Assembly: GCA_040387735.1 (NCBI GenBank) | Contig: JAZKDE010000006.1 | Span: forward strand, 96,352 to 160,351 | From: Arcicella sp040387735 | GTDB taxonomy: Bacteria; Bacteroidota; Bacteroidia; Cytophagales; Spirosomataceae | DNA: 64,000 nucleotides | Direction of reading: 5' to 3' | Shown here: piece after piece, positions 7,990 through 16,659 of the stretch | Numbering within the stretch: the stretch's first letter is position 1 | Layout of the letters: each line of letters opens with the position of its first letter | Notes under the pieces: generated by a model | Databases searched by the model: none | Told to the model about the DNA's origin: nothing | Seen by the model: only the letters and a program-made list of their open reading frames with translations | Program-made: the position numbers and the translations under genes

Positions 7990-8562
7990 CTAACCCAATC
8001 TTGTTTTTAAAATCTTAATTGAAATGGCTAACAAAATTACACCAAAAACCTTTCTTAGAACATTTGCTCCTACTTGTCCAAGTTTATTTTCTATCCACTG
8101 TGAAGCACGTAAAACGATATAAATGAAAACTAAATTCAATAAAATCCCGACTAAAATATTGATTTCTTCGTACTGAGATTTTAAGGATAAAATAGTTGTC
8201 ATTGTACCTGCTCCCGCAATTACAGGAAATGCCAACGGTACAATTGAAGCCGCTTTACTGGCCGAAGCATCTTCTGATTTGAAAATATTTCTTCCTAAAG
8301 TCATTTCCAAACCAATCAAGAAAATAATTAATGCTCCCGCAATAGCAAATGAATTTATATCAACACCAAAAAGACTCAAAATGGATTTACCAACGTATAA
8401 AAAGGCAATCATTATTCCCCCCGAAACAAGCGTTGCTTGTTCAGCATGAATGTCTCCTGTTTTTTTACGGAGGTCAATCACAACGGGAATCGACCCGAGA
8501 ATATCAATTACGGAGAAAAGTATCAGTGATACTGACAAAATATCTTTAAAATTCAATTCCAT
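7990..8562 (-). CDS. MarC family integral membrane protein
   Basis: The protein has 190 residues and six likely transmembrane helices. Features of the MarC/UPF0056 family are visible: the N-terminal helix ending in DILGSIPVVIDL, the segment GALIIFLIGLEMTLG near residue 80, and VPLAFPVIAGAGTMTTILSL near residue 108. Family members are inner-membrane proteins of uncertain function. The name comes from E. coli marC, which was once thought to affect multiple antibiotic resistance but was later shown not to. It is slightly shorter than the usual 200-210 residues, but nothing appears truncated. The spacing to its neighbours gives no information about its role. Confidence 0.88.
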   Translation of the reverse strand: MELNFKDILSVSLILFSVIDILGSIPVVIDLRKKTGDIHAEQATLVSGGIMIAFLYVGKSILSLFGVDINSFAIAGALIIFLIGLEMTLGRNIFKSEDASASKAASIVPLAFPVIAGAGTMTTILSLKSQYEEINILVGILLNLVFIYIVLRASQWIENKLGQVGANVLRKVFGVILLAISIKILKTRLG

Positions 8563-8598
8563 ATTTTTAATTTGTTAGTGATGAAATGATGAGTTTAT

Positions 8599-9675
8599 TT
8601 AACGCAATATTTTCATTAAGGATTCAATTTCAAAAGTTGCAATAGCGGGAAAATTGGCAATTCTAAAACTTGTGTTTTTCCAAGAACCATAGCCATTTCC
8701 AACGGTGATTTTATGGGCTTTTGTAAAGGTTTTTATAGCGGTAATATCACTTTCTGTTCCTGCGACTGCAATAACCGTATCGGAGCGAACATTCTGATTT
8801 TTCACTAAGGTTGTAATACTATCTTTAAGCTGTCCATTTTCATTATTATTTGGCAATGGAATGACTTTTCTATCGAAGAAATCATACCAATTTCTGGCTT
8901 GTTCTTTTACCTTTTCAGAAATTATTGAAATATCAGAAATGTCGTGCAGTATTTTATTCAATAAATAGATACTCAAAACATTCGGGGTGTAATGCGTCTG
9001 ATATTTCTGGAAATTTTCGTGAATGAATAATAAACTATTGTAAAATTTACGGTCATTGATGACTTCTGCTTTTTGAATAGCACGGGGCGAACAAATCATA
9101 ATTGCCATGCCCGCAGGAAGTCCAAAACATTTCTGAACTGAGGCAAACCAAACATCCCCATCTCGAAAATCCAATTCAATACCACCCAAAGATGAAGTTG
9201 CATCAATGGTGATAATTGCTGCTGGAAACGCTTTTCTAAAAGGTTTTAACTCTTTGATTTGAGTACCGTTTGAGGTTTCATTTTGGGTAATACAAATGAC
9301 ATCATCAAAATTGCTAATTTCTTGTAAATTAGGTAATTCTTCAATATCAAAAGGTATCCTTTCGACTTCAGAAACGAGTTTTTCTGCGTATTCGGCCCAT
9401 TTTTTACCAAATGCTCCATTATAAAAATGTAAGCTTTTTTGTTGGGTTAGAGATTGAGCAATAATCTCCCAAGCTTCGGTTGCCGAGGATATAAAATAAA
9501 CAGAATAATTGACTGGAATATGTAATTTTTCGTGCAAACCTTCAATCGCTCCACGAGTAATTTCCATACATTCAGGACTCCGATGGTTGATGCTAAGAAC
9601 ACCTTCGGTAAAGGCATCTTGCAGATACTGAGCAACTTGTGGATAAATCTTGGATGGGCCTGGATAGAAAGTCAT
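8599..9675 (-). CDS. class V aminotransferase, phosphoserine aminotransferase-like
   Basis: This is a 358-residue PLP enzyme of fold type I. It begins with the class V signature MTFYPGPSKIYPQV, has the phosphate-binding segment FISSATEAWE near residue 65, and has Asp158 in IDATSSLGG. Lys182 in SVQKCFGLPAG is the expected Schiff-base lysine. The SerC/AGAT subfamily fits the length and the PGPSK start, so transamination of phosphohydroxypyruvate or glyoxylate is plausible, but the substrate cannot be decided here. The stop lies 37 nt upstream of the MarC gene. The aroQ gene precedes it by 55 nt on the same strand, so the two may be cotranscribed amino-acid biosynthesis genes. Confidence 0.82.
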   Translation of the reverse strand: MTFYPGPSKIYPQVAQYLQDAFTEGVLSINHRSPECMEITRGAIEGLHEKLHIPVNYSVYFISSATEAWEIIAQSLTQQKSLHFYNGAFGKKWAEYAEKLVSEVERIPFDIEELPNLQEISNFDDVICITQNETSNGTQIKELKPFRKAFPAAIITIDATSSLGGIELDFRDGDVWFASVQKCFGLPAGMAIMICSPRAIQKAEVINDRKFYNSLLFIHENFQKYQTHYTPNVLSIYLLNKILHDISDISIISEKVKEQARNWYDFFDRKVIPLPNNNENGQLKDSITTLVKNQNVRSDTVIAVAGTESDITAIKTFTKAHKITVGNGYGSWKNTSFRIANFPAIATFEIESLMKILR

Positions 9676-9730
9676 TTTCAGCTATTTGTCATCAATTGCA
9701 CTAATAATGTTAACTGATAACTGTTTATTG

Positions 9731-10156
9731 TTAAAGATAAGTTTGAATAGCAAAATCATAGCCACGAAGACCGAAGCCGATGATAATTCCCATTGCTTTT
9801 TTGCTGATATAACTCTTGTGCCTAAATTCTTCACGGGCGTAAACATTCGAAATATGTACTTCAATTACGGGGGTTTTTACACCCGAAATAGCATCGGCAA
9901 TTGCTATGGATGTATGGGTAAAAGCTCCTGCGTTTAATACGATTCCATCATAAGAAAAACCGATTTCATGAATTTTATCAATCAAATATCCTTCGTGGTT
10001 TGATTGATAATATTCTAAATCTACAAGCTCTGAATACTTATCTTTCAGTACTTCAAAATACTGTTCAAAAGTCTGATGACCGTAAATTTCTGGTTCACGC
10101 TTGCCCAATAAATTCAGATTTGGCCCATTGATAATGATTATTTTTTTCTTTGACAT
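9731..10156 (-). CDS. aroQ: type II 3-dehydroquinate dehydratase
   Basis: This enzyme makes 3-dehydroshikimate in the shikimate pathway. The 141-residue length is typical for the dodecameric type II enzyme. The N-terminal motif IIINGPNLNLLGKREPEIYG includes Tyr25, the catalytic tyrosine of the flexible loop. NAGAFTHTS and VIEVHISN supply the conserved Asn and His. The gene is divergent from xerD. The 101 nt before its start contain five 7-nt words (10161-10195), and the mirrored set of words precedes xerD. In mRNA orientation these words form the 5' untranslated region directly before the ATG. Confidence 0.95.
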   Translation of the reverse strand: MSKKKIIIINGPNLNLLGKREPEIYGHQTFEQYFEVLKDKYSELVDLEYYQSNHEGYLIDKIHEIGFSYDGIVLNAGAFTHTSIAIADAISGVKTPVIEVHISNVYAREEFRHKSYISKKAMGIIIGFGLRGYDFAIQTYL

Positions 10157-10160
10157 CTTT

Positions 10161-10195
10161 TTGATTGTGAATTGTGGATTTTTGATTGCGGATTT
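10161..10195. repeat. heptanucleotide-word repeat upstream of aroQ
   Basis: Five consecutive 7-nt words (first two ttgattg, tgaattg; consensus roughly tkgattk) end 5 nt before the aroQ start codon. Read in aroQ mRNA orientation they use the same words (aaatccg, caatcaa) as the block before xerD at 10276-10303. Confidence 0.7.
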
Positions 10196-10222
10196 ATATC
10201 GTATTTAAACTGTTTTATCTGC

Positions 10223-10230
10223 TATCTTTG
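10223..10230 (+). promoter_or_regulatory. candidate -7 promoter element of xerD (TATCTTTG)
   Basis: TATCTTTG matches the Bacteroidota -7 consensus TAnnTTTG. It would start the transcript near 10237 and give a leader of about 70 nt that contains the 10276-10303 heptamers. A clear TTTG -33 box at the usual spacing was not seen. Confidence 0.4.
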
Positions 10231-10275
10231 AGATTTTTAATAAGATTTTGATTTAATATGAAATTTACTCATGTT

Positions 10276-10303
10276 AAATCCAAAATCAAAAATCCGCAAT
10301 CGA
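10276..10303 (+). repeat. heptanucleotide-word repeat in the xerD leader
   Basis: Four 7-nt words (first two aaatcca, aaatcaa) run directly into the likely ATG at 10306, which itself falls in a fifth word. The array lies within the upstream part of the longer open frame and would encode KSKIKNPQSK, a tract with no place in a recombinase. This supports the later start. Confidence 0.7.
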
Positions 10304-10305
10304 AA

Positions 10306-11217
10306 ATGAATTGGCAAAGCTATCTAAAAAATTTCAAAAGCTACCTCACTTTAGAGCGTTCTCTTTCCGAAAATTCAATTGAGGCGTATTTAAGGGATGT
10401 TCAGAAACTTTGGGAATACCTCGAAATTGCTGGTGAATTGGATATTCAACCTGAAACGGTTACGGATAAACACATTTTCAATTTCTTCTATTATATTGGT
10501 GAATTGGGTCTGGAAGCTACTTCGCAAGCCCGAATATTATCGGGATTAAAGGCGTTTTTTAAATATCTCCTTTTGGAGGATATTATTAAAAATGACCCAA
10601 TGGCTTTGATTGTTTCGCCAAAAATTGGCCGAAAACTACCTCCAACTTTGAGTTTTCCAGAAATTGAACGAATGTTAGAGGCAATTGATCTTTCAACGAA
10701 TGAAGGTACTCGAAATCGAGCAATTTTAGAAGTCCTTTATAGCTCAGGACTAAGAGTTTCGGAATTGGTAGAAATGAAATTGACGGAGTGCTTTTTTGAT
10801 ATTGGTTTTCTCCGAATTATCGGAAAAGGGGATAAAGTTCGGCTTGTTCCCATCGGGCGTGATGCTATTCATTATATTCAGATTTATTTAGAAAATATCC
10901 GAAATCAGCAGATTATAAAATCCGAGGCGGAAAACCATGTTTTCTTAAATAGAAGGGGCGGAAAATTGAGTCGAGTTATGATTTTCTTGATTATCAAAGA
11001 CTTAGCGGCCAAAACGGGTATTCAGAAAAATATAAGTCCGCATACATTTCGCCATTCTTTTGCGACGCATTTGATCGAAGGTGGAGCTGATTTGCGGGCG
11101 GTTCAAGAAATGTTGGGACATGAATCTATCACTACAACCGAGATTTATACGCACCTCGACCGTGAATATTTACAGCAAACGATTGTGGAATTTCACCCGA
11201 GAAGTAAGAGGAAATAA
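10306..11217 (+). CDS. xerD: site-specific tyrosine recombinase XerD
   Basis: Together with XerC-type partners this recombinase resolves chromosome dimers at dif. With the start at 10306 (MNWQSYLKNFKSYL) the protein has 303 residues, the normal length. Residues 1-95 form the SAM-like core-binding domain. The catalytic set is visible: Arg in SSGLRVSEL, Lys in GKGDKVRLV, HxxR in SPHTFRHSF, His in LGHESI and Tyr in TEIYTHL. The open frame begins at 10258, but the extra 16 residues are encoded by intergenic heptamer repeat. There is no adjacent mobile element, so this is the housekeeping enzyme and not an integrase. Confidence 0.93.
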   Translation: MNWQSYLKNFKSYLTLERSLSENSIEAYLRDVQKLWEYLEIAGELDIQPETVTDKHIFNFFYYIGELGLEATSQARILSGLKAFFKYLLLEDIIKNDPMALIVSPKIGRKLPPTLSFPEIERMLEAIDLSTNEGTRNRAILEVLYSSGLRVSELVEMKLTECFFDIGFLRIIGKGDKVRLVPIGRDAIHYIQIYLENIRNQQIIKSEAENHVFLNRRGGKLSRVMIFLIIKDLAAKTGIQKNISPHTFRHSFATHLIEGGADLRAVQEMLGHESITTTEIYTHLDREYLQQTIVEFHPRSKRK

Positions 11218-11257
11218 TGTTTGAATACGATATTTGACACGAAAATATTCATAGAAT

Positions 11258-11854
11258 TTATCCCTTTATACTATTCCGAATTCTACTTAAACTGTCTGGA
11301 TGAATGCCAAGATACGAGGCTAAATCTTTAATTGGTATTAACCTGAGAGCATCGGGTTGATTTTCAAGTAAATGTAAATAACGTTCTTCGGCAGTTTTTG
11401 AGATTAACGTATAAGTTCGACGGGTTTCTCGGATGTACAACTGTTCCGCAATTAGTCGGTGGAAACGCTCAGCATTTTTGGAAGTTTCTAATAATTCTAA
11501 AACAGGAGGATAATGTAACCGAAATGCCTTAATATTGGTAACCGCTTGGATGGAAATTGTGGAAGGGCGTTGGGATAAACAAGCGGCAAATGAACTGACT
11601 AAATTTCCTTGAAAACCTAAATCCACACAAATTTCTTTTCCTTCTTTAGTTGAAGCCTCATATTTCACCGCTCCTTCGAGAATAAAATAAGCGTATTTTT
11701 CAACGTCACCTCTTTTTGTCAAATACTCTTTCTTTTTGAATGAAACTTCCTCAATGATATTTTGGTAAAAATCCCATTCTTCCGAAGAAAAATTGGCTAA
11801 TCTAAAAATAGACTCTTTGACCAGATGAATCTTATTTGAAGCAGAAAGGGGCAT
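11258..11854 (-). CDS. Crp/Fnr family transcriptional regulator
   Basis: The 198-residue protein has an N-terminal cyclic-nucleotide-binding-like beta barrel (about residues 20-115) with FILEGAVKYEASTKEGKEICVDL. A dimerisation helix covers about 120-150, and a C-terminal helix-turn-helix of the Crp type carries IPIKDLASYLGIHPDSLSRIR. The key cAMP-contact motif of E. coli Crp is not conserved, and no cysteines are arranged for an Fe-S cluster, so the ligand is unknown. Small Crp-like regulators of this kind are numerous in Bacteroidota. The gene is isolated, converges with xerD with a 40-nt gap, and its targets cannot be inferred. Confidence 0.88.
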   Translation of the reverse strand: MPLSASNKIHLVKESIFRLANFSSEEWDFYQNIIEEVSFKKKEYLTKRGDVEKYAYFILEGAVKYEASTKEGKEICVDLGFQGNLVSSFAACLSQRPSTISIQAVTNIKAFRLHYPPVLELLETSKNAERFHRLIAEQLYIRETRRTYTLISKTAEERYLHLLENQPDALRLIPIKDLASYLGIHPDSLSRIRNSIKG

Positions 11855-12226
11855 CTTTGAATTTGGGTTAAGGTATTTTTTCTATAAAAGTGTGTTTTCC
11901 TGACAAATATAAGTTTTTTCAAGTATAAAAGGGTTACCACTCACTAAACCAATGGTTTTACTTTATTTTCTTGATGGCCGCTTTATCAATGGGATGAATT
12001 TTTCCAAATAATAATAATATTTTATCATGATTGCAGGATTTCTCCTATTCAGCTATTGATTTTTCTCCCACAAAAATATGCCCTTGATGTTTGAACAAAA
12101 CGTTGAACAAAGGTTACTTGAGAACATAGAAATTCTATTTGCAAAGGATATGCCAGTTATTTGGGAAGTGGCACAAAAAAGGGACACATTGAATGCGTCC
12201 CTTTTCAGAATAATGAATAAAATTAT
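11855..12226. other. gene-free spacer (372 nt)
   Basis: The spacer lies between the Crp-type gene and the DUF4249 gene, both on the minus strand. It holds the terminator hairpin at 12177-12205. A plus-strand open frame from 12078 crosses into the DUF4249 gene and looks spurious. I see nothing else. Confidence 0.6.
12177..12205 (-). terminator. terminator of the TonB receptor/DUF4249 operon
   Basis: Arms aaaagggac (12177-12185) and gtccctttt (12197-12205) pair perfectly around an 11-nt loop. On the minus strand the stem ends in a run of T, 22 nt after the DUF4249 stop codon. Confidence 0.8.
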
Positions 12227-13177
12227 CTATTCATTGAAAAATTCTTTTACGGCTTTGTTCTTGTCAATGGTTACTTCAAATGAACTAACCGCCGATGTTC
12301 CAAACCAACCAGAAGCTTTTTTAGTAGAATTAGGGTTGATATTGTTTATGTTTGAGGGAATCCGTGCGGCTGGACGAGCGAATAATCCTGCGTTATTTAA
12401 TTCCTGACGAAGTTGCGTCCAAAAATCATAATGGGCTTCCGTAATTGATAATAATTCAACTTTTATTTTATCATTTTCGCCGTAAAGTTCAGTATTTGCC
12501 AAACGACGAAGTGGTGTAATAAACATTAATCCATCGCCAATCGGACTTTTATTGCCGATTCCGTCATAGGCTATTACAATGTTATCCGCTCCATTTCTAA
12601 GTTTAGCATTTTGATAAACTTTTATTTGATAGCAATCTCCGACACCAATTAAATCCTTGGCGTAAAACCGAGCATCGTAGCCTTTACTTGGTTTACCATC
12701 TCCAGTTTGACGAACGTTAGCATCTTCCAGTTTATACACAATTGAGTCAATTTTAGGAACTCTATTAAGTTTAGAAATAGCTTGATAAGTCTCATTTTCT
12801 GATTTTATTTCGAGGGAATATGTTCTTCCAATAACGCCCATAATATCCGTCGCATTAGCGGGTGTCCACACGTATTTTCCATCATTTTTTAAGTCTTTAA
12901 ACTCATAGATTTTACCCAAATTATCGGTTACTTTTACCGTTGCATTTTTGATACCTTCAGGCGTTGCAGCATCCAAAAGATCTTGCGATTTTGTCAATTT
13001 AATTACCTGTTCACCCGCTAAATTAGTAATTGAACCATCAACTACCAGATAAGGGTCAGTTTTAGGAACATTTAGTTGAATTACGTCTTCGCAGCTTGTC
13101 AGTGTCAATGATATAATGAAAGCATAAGTGAGTGATAGAATACGCTTTATACTGGTATTTTTGAATGATATTTTCAT
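12227..13177 (-). CDS. DUF4249 domain lipoprotein
   Basis: The start is set at ATG 13177, which gives a standard lipoprotein signal peptide ending in LTSC with Cys29 as the lipidated residue; the open frame begins 8 codons earlier. The mature part begins EDVIQLNVPKTDPYLVVDG, the opening typical of DUF4249 proteins, and has the alternating beta pattern of that family over its 288 residues. These are outer-membrane-associated lipoproteins, often encoded directly after a TonB-dependent receptor, and a surface role in uptake beside the receptor is the common assumption. Here it lies 49 nt after the receptor gene and shares its terminator. The ligand is unknown. Confidence 0.85.
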   Translation of the reverse strand: MKISFKNTSIKRILSLTYAFIISLTLTSCEDVIQLNVPKTDPYLVVDGSITNLAGEQVIKLTKSQDLLDAATPEGIKNATVKVTDNLGKIYEFKDLKNDGKYVWTPANATDIMGVIGRTYSLEIKSENETYQAISKLNRVPKIDSIVYKLEDANVRQTGDGKPSKGYDARFYAKDLIGVGDCYQIKVYQNAKLRNGADNIVIAYDGIGNKSPIGDGLMFITPLRRLANTELYGENDKIKVELLSITEAHYDFWTQLRQELNNAGLFARPAARIPSNINNINPNSTKKASGWFGTSAVSSFEVTIDKNKAVKEFFNE

Positions 13178-13226
13178 AATAATATTGTTTGTCTGAATCA
13201 TTATTAATAATCGTCGGACAATTAAT

Positions 13227-15635
13227 TTAAAACTTAAAATTATACGTTATTGAAGGAATCGCCGAACCAATAATTGATAATCTAACTGCTTCATTTTTAA
13301 TAAGTTGGTAATTGTCAGCGGTGGTAGTTGCCGTTTTGCTATCAACAGGTTGAGTATAAATTGAGAACGGATTTCGTTTGTTGTATAAATTATATACTGA
13401 GAAAACCCATTCCGATTCACCTTTGCCAAACAATGCTTTTTTGTTCTTTTTTGTTGCTGAAATATCCAAACGATTGTAAGCTGGAACTCGAATATTACCA
13501 CGAACTCCGCTTTCGGTAATGCCGTAAGTGAATCCTTGATAGTCGCCCTGACGAGTAGGTAATGAATACGGAACACCCGAAATAAACGCAAAATTTGCTC
13601 CGAAACTCCATTTTTTATTCAACTCATATTGTGCCACTACGTTCAACGTATGCGTGCGGTCGAAGCGATTTGGATACCAATTTCCGTTGTTCAAACCCAC
13701 GACTTGGCGTTCGGTACGGGCTAAAGTATAGCTTACCCAACCTGTCAATTTTCCTTTGTTTTTCTTTATGAATAATTCCAAACCATACGCTCGACCCTTG
13801 CCAAATAATAGGTCTTTTTCAAACGTTGGATTGAGAAATAAATTAGCACGGTCGGCGTAGTCAATTTGATTTTGAAAGTCTTTGTAATACACTTCTAATG
13901 AAGTTTCATATTCATTATCGCCAAAGTTTTTGAAGTAACCTAAAGCGACTTGGTCGGTCAATTGAGGCTTAATATTATTAGTACTCGATGTCCAAACATC
14001 TAAGGGCGTTGCGGCGGCGGTATTAGACAATAAGTGAATGTACTGCGTCATTCGGTTGTAACTGGCTTTAATTGAACTGTTTTCGCCAGTTTCTAACTTC
14101 AAATTAAAACGTGGCTCAAAGTTTTGGTAGCTTTGCAAAACCTTGGTTTTATCATTAACCTTTTCGTCAAGGTCGTACCCAGAAGGAAATGCGTCCGAAA
14201 TACCCACAAATCTCCTAACGTAATAAACATCCTCGCTACTTTTATAATCGTATTTCGAGAAACGAACGCCGTATTGTAACGATAGTTTCGGTGATACTTT
14301 CCACTCATCGCCAATGTAGGCCGAATACTCAACGGCATCTTTGGGAGGTGCTCCAAAACTACGTTTATCGCCGTTAGAACTTGCATTTGCAGTACCAGGT
14401 GTGAAATTATACGTTAAGATTTGCCCCCCAAAAGTAAGTGTATTGTTTGGGGAAATATAATAAGTAAAATCAGGTTTGAAACTTAGATTTTCAATATTTG
14501 AAGTCCAACGGAATTGATTATTTGGTTTTTTATTTTCTAAATCAGAATCTAATAAATAGTCGTAATTACTGTAAAATGCAGTTGAATTTAGGAATAGTTT
14601 TGAACTGAAAACATGATTCCAACGAGCTGTCAAAGTGCTATTTCCCCAATTGAAACCAAATTGATTTCCGAAAACATCACGCCCAAAATATCCTGATAAA
14701 AAGACCGTATTATTCTGGTTAATATTGTAGTTAACCTTTGCCGTAAGGTCATAAAAATTGAATTGAGAATTGGCATTATTACCCGTTAAAAAGGGTTTTG
14801 CTAAAACATCAGCATAAGAGCGACGAGCCGCTACTATAAAGGATGCTTTGTCTTTTATAATGGGAGCTTCAATAGATAAACGACTGAAAATAAATCCAAT
14901 ACCTCCATTTATTTCTAATTTCTTAGCATTTCCTTCTTTCATTCTCACGTCTAAAATGGAAGAAGCTCGTCCGCCATATTGGGCAGGGATTCCACCTTTA
15001 ATGAGTTTTACGTCTTTCACTGCATCGGGGTTAAAGATGGAGAAAAAGCCAAAAAGGTGAGAGGAATTATAAACGGGAGCATCGTCTAAAAGTACTAAAT
15101 TTTGGTCAACCGCACCACCACGAACATTGAAACCCGTAGCACCTTCCCCAACCGTGGAAACTCCTGGTAATAATTGAATGGCACGTACCAAATCAACTTC
15201 ACCCAAAAGAGCAGGAATTTTTTTGATGGTCTTCATTTCAACTTTATTAACTGACATTTCTATCGCCTTCACGTTTTCGTCTTCACGCTTACCCGTTACA
15301 ACAACTTCCGCCAATTCTTGTCCGTCTTCTTGTACTTCTAAATTGAGGGTTACATTTTCACTCGTCAATTTTACATCTCTAATTGCTTTCCGATAGCCCA
15401 CCGAAGTAATCACCAAAGTATAATTTCCTTTTGGCAAAGTCAGTGAATAAAAACCGTAAGTATTGGTAGTTGTACCTGTGAGAAGTTCTTTCACAAAAAC
15501 CGAAGCACCAATCAAGCCTTCTCCGTTTTTGTTGTCTTTTACATAACCGCTAACCGTTAATTTTTCGTTTTGGGCGAATAATCCTAAGGGAAAAAGTAGC
15601 AGTAATAATAGAGGTTTTTGAATAGATTTTAGCAT
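13227..15635 (-). CDS. TonB-dependent receptor with carboxypeptidase-like regulatory domain
   Basis: This outer-membrane receptor has 802 residues. A signal peptide (MLKSIQKPLLLLLLFPLGLFAQ, given here only as residues 1-22) is followed by a carboxypeptidase D-like regulatory beta-sandwich (about 27-112, GYVKDNKNGEGLIGASVFVK). The plug domain covers about 120-235 with GATGFNVRGGAVDQN, and a 22-strand barrel follows to the C-terminal YNFKF, ending in an aromatic residue as expected. It is shorter than SusC-type receptors and is paired with a DUF4249 lipoprotein instead of SusD. This points to a substrate other than large glycans, perhaps peptide or siderophore, but this is inference. A 733-nt upstream spacer suggests its own regulated promoter. 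Confidence 0.93.
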   Translation of the reverse strand: MLKSIQKPLLLLLLFPLGLFAQNEKLTVSGYVKDNKNGEGLIGASVFVKELLTGTTTNTYGFYSLTLPKGNYTLVITSVGYRKAIRDVKLTSENVTLNLEVQEDGQELAEVVVTGKREDENVKAIEMSVNKVEMKTIKKIPALLGEVDLVRAIQLLPGVSTVGEGATGFNVRGGAVDQNLVLLDDAPVYNSSHLFGFFSIFNPDAVKDVKLIKGGIPAQYGGRASSILDVRMKEGNAKKLEINGGIGFIFSRLSIEAPIIKDKASFIVAARRSYADVLAKPFLTGNNANSQFNFYDLTAKVNYNINQNNTVFLSGYFGRDVFGNQFGFNWGNSTLTARWNHVFSSKLFLNSTAFYSNYDYLLDSDLENKKPNNQFRWTSNIENLSFKPDFTYYISPNNTLTFGGQILTYNFTPGTANASSNGDKRSFGAPPKDAVEYSAYIGDEWKVSPKLSLQYGVRFSKYDYKSSEDVYYVRRFVGISDAFPSGYDLDEKVNDKTKVLQSYQNFEPRFNLKLETGENSSIKASYNRMTQYIHLLSNTAAATPLDVWTSSTNNIKPQLTDQVALGYFKNFGDNEYETSLEVYYKDFQNQIDYADRANLFLNPTFEKDLLFGKGRAYGLELFIKKNKGKLTGWVSYTLARTERQVVGLNNGNWYPNRFDRTHTLNVVAQYELNKKWSFGANFAFISGVPYSLPTRQGDYQGFTYGITESGVRGNIRVPAYNRLDISATKKNKKALFGKGESEWVFSVYNLYNKRNPFSIYTQPVDSKTATTTADNYQLIKNEAVRLSIIGSAIPSITYNFKF

Positions 15636-16368
15636 TTTGAATATTAGAATAGTTAAAAAAATCTTTATTGTTTTTGTTTGTACTAAACGTAAAAAAGTGC
15701 GTTTTAGTTACTGTTTTTTTGAAAATTATAATAAATAACAAAAGAAGTGTAATTTATTTTGTTGATTATCAGGTATTTATTTGATTATTGCCTTCTGAGG
15801 GAGTATTCAGAAGATAATAATTAAATAATATAAAGATGATAAGTCCACATTTGAATAGTACAAAAATACTTTGTCGTTTTAACAGAGAACGTATTTATTT
15901 GATAAACGGTTGATTTGTTCATTTCTCTGACAAACGATATTGAAGTTACCCCTACGGTAAATTTTAATTTGATAGTTAAGTAATGCGATAAATGCTATCA
16001 AATGGAGCTATCGATTCTGGAAAATGTAATGCGTCAAAATTAAATTCTTAGTATGGTGGCTAATTGAAAATAAATTTATGAGGACATTTTTCCGTGTTAT
16101 CTACGGAAGAAGTATTCGTAATAAAATGACAAATCAGTATAAACATTATATGAAGTATTTCTAAATTCCATTACAAAATGTAACTATTTTCATTAAATAG
16201 CTTGTAACAATTTGACTAAAACAGCAGAATTACGGCTAAAAATCTCATTTTATTAAATAAATGTTAAATATTTTATTTGATTCGGTATTATATTGCATAA
16301 TTGTATTTTTTATTACAAATATTGTTCATAGCTTTGCAAAATAATCAGCAACATAATTCTTTAAGTGT
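15636..16368. other. gene-free spacer (733 nt), strongly AT-rich
   Basis: This is the longest spacer in the window, between the divergent receptor and XRE genes. I see only small inverted repeats: cttctga at 15791-15797 facing tcagaag, and tccgt 16091-16095 with acgga 16103-16107. The TAGCTTTG promoter-like motif lies at 16329. No ORF or recognised RNA was found. It could hold control sites for both genes or an unrecognised small RNA. Confidence 0.4.
16329..16336 (+). promoter_or_regulatory. candidate -7 promoter element (TAGCTTTG) of the XRE gene
   Basis: The motif fits TAnnTTTG and lies 33 nt before the ATG at 16369. A TTG at 16301-16303 could be the -33 box, although the spacing of 25 nt is long. 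Confidence 0.4.
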
Positions 16369-16575
16369 ATGAATTTTGAACAATTAGGTAATATTATTCG
16401 AGAAAGGAGGAATGAACTTTCACTGAGTCAGGAGCAACTCAGTAATAAATGTGATGTCGCCATTAAAACGATTCATTCCGTGGAATTAGGAAGAGCTAAT
16501 CCTTCTGTGAAAACCTTAGAGAAAATTTTAGAAAAATTAGGCTTAGAAATGATTATAGTAAATAAAAAACTGTAA
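16369..16575 (+). CDS. small XRE-type helix-turn-helix protein, HipB-like
   Basis: The 68-residue protein is a single helix-turn-helix domain. Positions about 5-60 fit the XRE fold (LGNIIRERRNELSLSQEQLS, recognition helix near AIKTIHSVELG, then NPSVKTLEKILEKLGLEM). The C-terminal LGLEMIIVNKK strand resembles HipB antitoxins, which normally precede a HipA kinase gene. No hipA follows here; the next gene is nagB, 84 nt downstream, with a repeat element between them. It may be an orphan antitoxin relic, or a local regulator of the amino-sugar gene. The candidate promoter and the compact complete domain indicate that it is functional. Confidence 0.75.
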   Translation: MNFEQLGNIIRERRNELSLSQEQLSNKCDVAIKTIHSVELGRANPSVKTLEKILEKLGLEMIIVNKKL

Positions 16576-16634
16576 GCATTATCTTAATCATTAAAATAAA
16601 AAGTGGTCGTCGCCCAACTGTTGATGCCGCCCTT

Positions 16635-16655
16635 CGACAAACAATAACTAATAAC
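16635..16655 (+). repeat. heptanucleotide words before nagB, next to a GC-rich segment
   Basis: Three 7-nt words (cgacaaa, then caataac, taataac) run into the ATG at 16660. They follow a GC-rich stretch (16604-16634, gtcgtcgcccaact...gccgccc). The words are the same as those at 50175-50202. Confidence 0.55.
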
Positions 16656-16659
16656 AAAT

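Noticed and set aside
10306..11217. XerD as a mobile-element integrase
   Set aside because: Length and motifs are those of housekeeping XerD, and there are no attachment-site repeats, phage genes or excisionase nearby.
12078..12407. Plus-strand 109-residue open frame
   Set aside because: It overlaps the terminator and the 3' end of the DUF4249 gene on the other strand and has no protein-like pattern.
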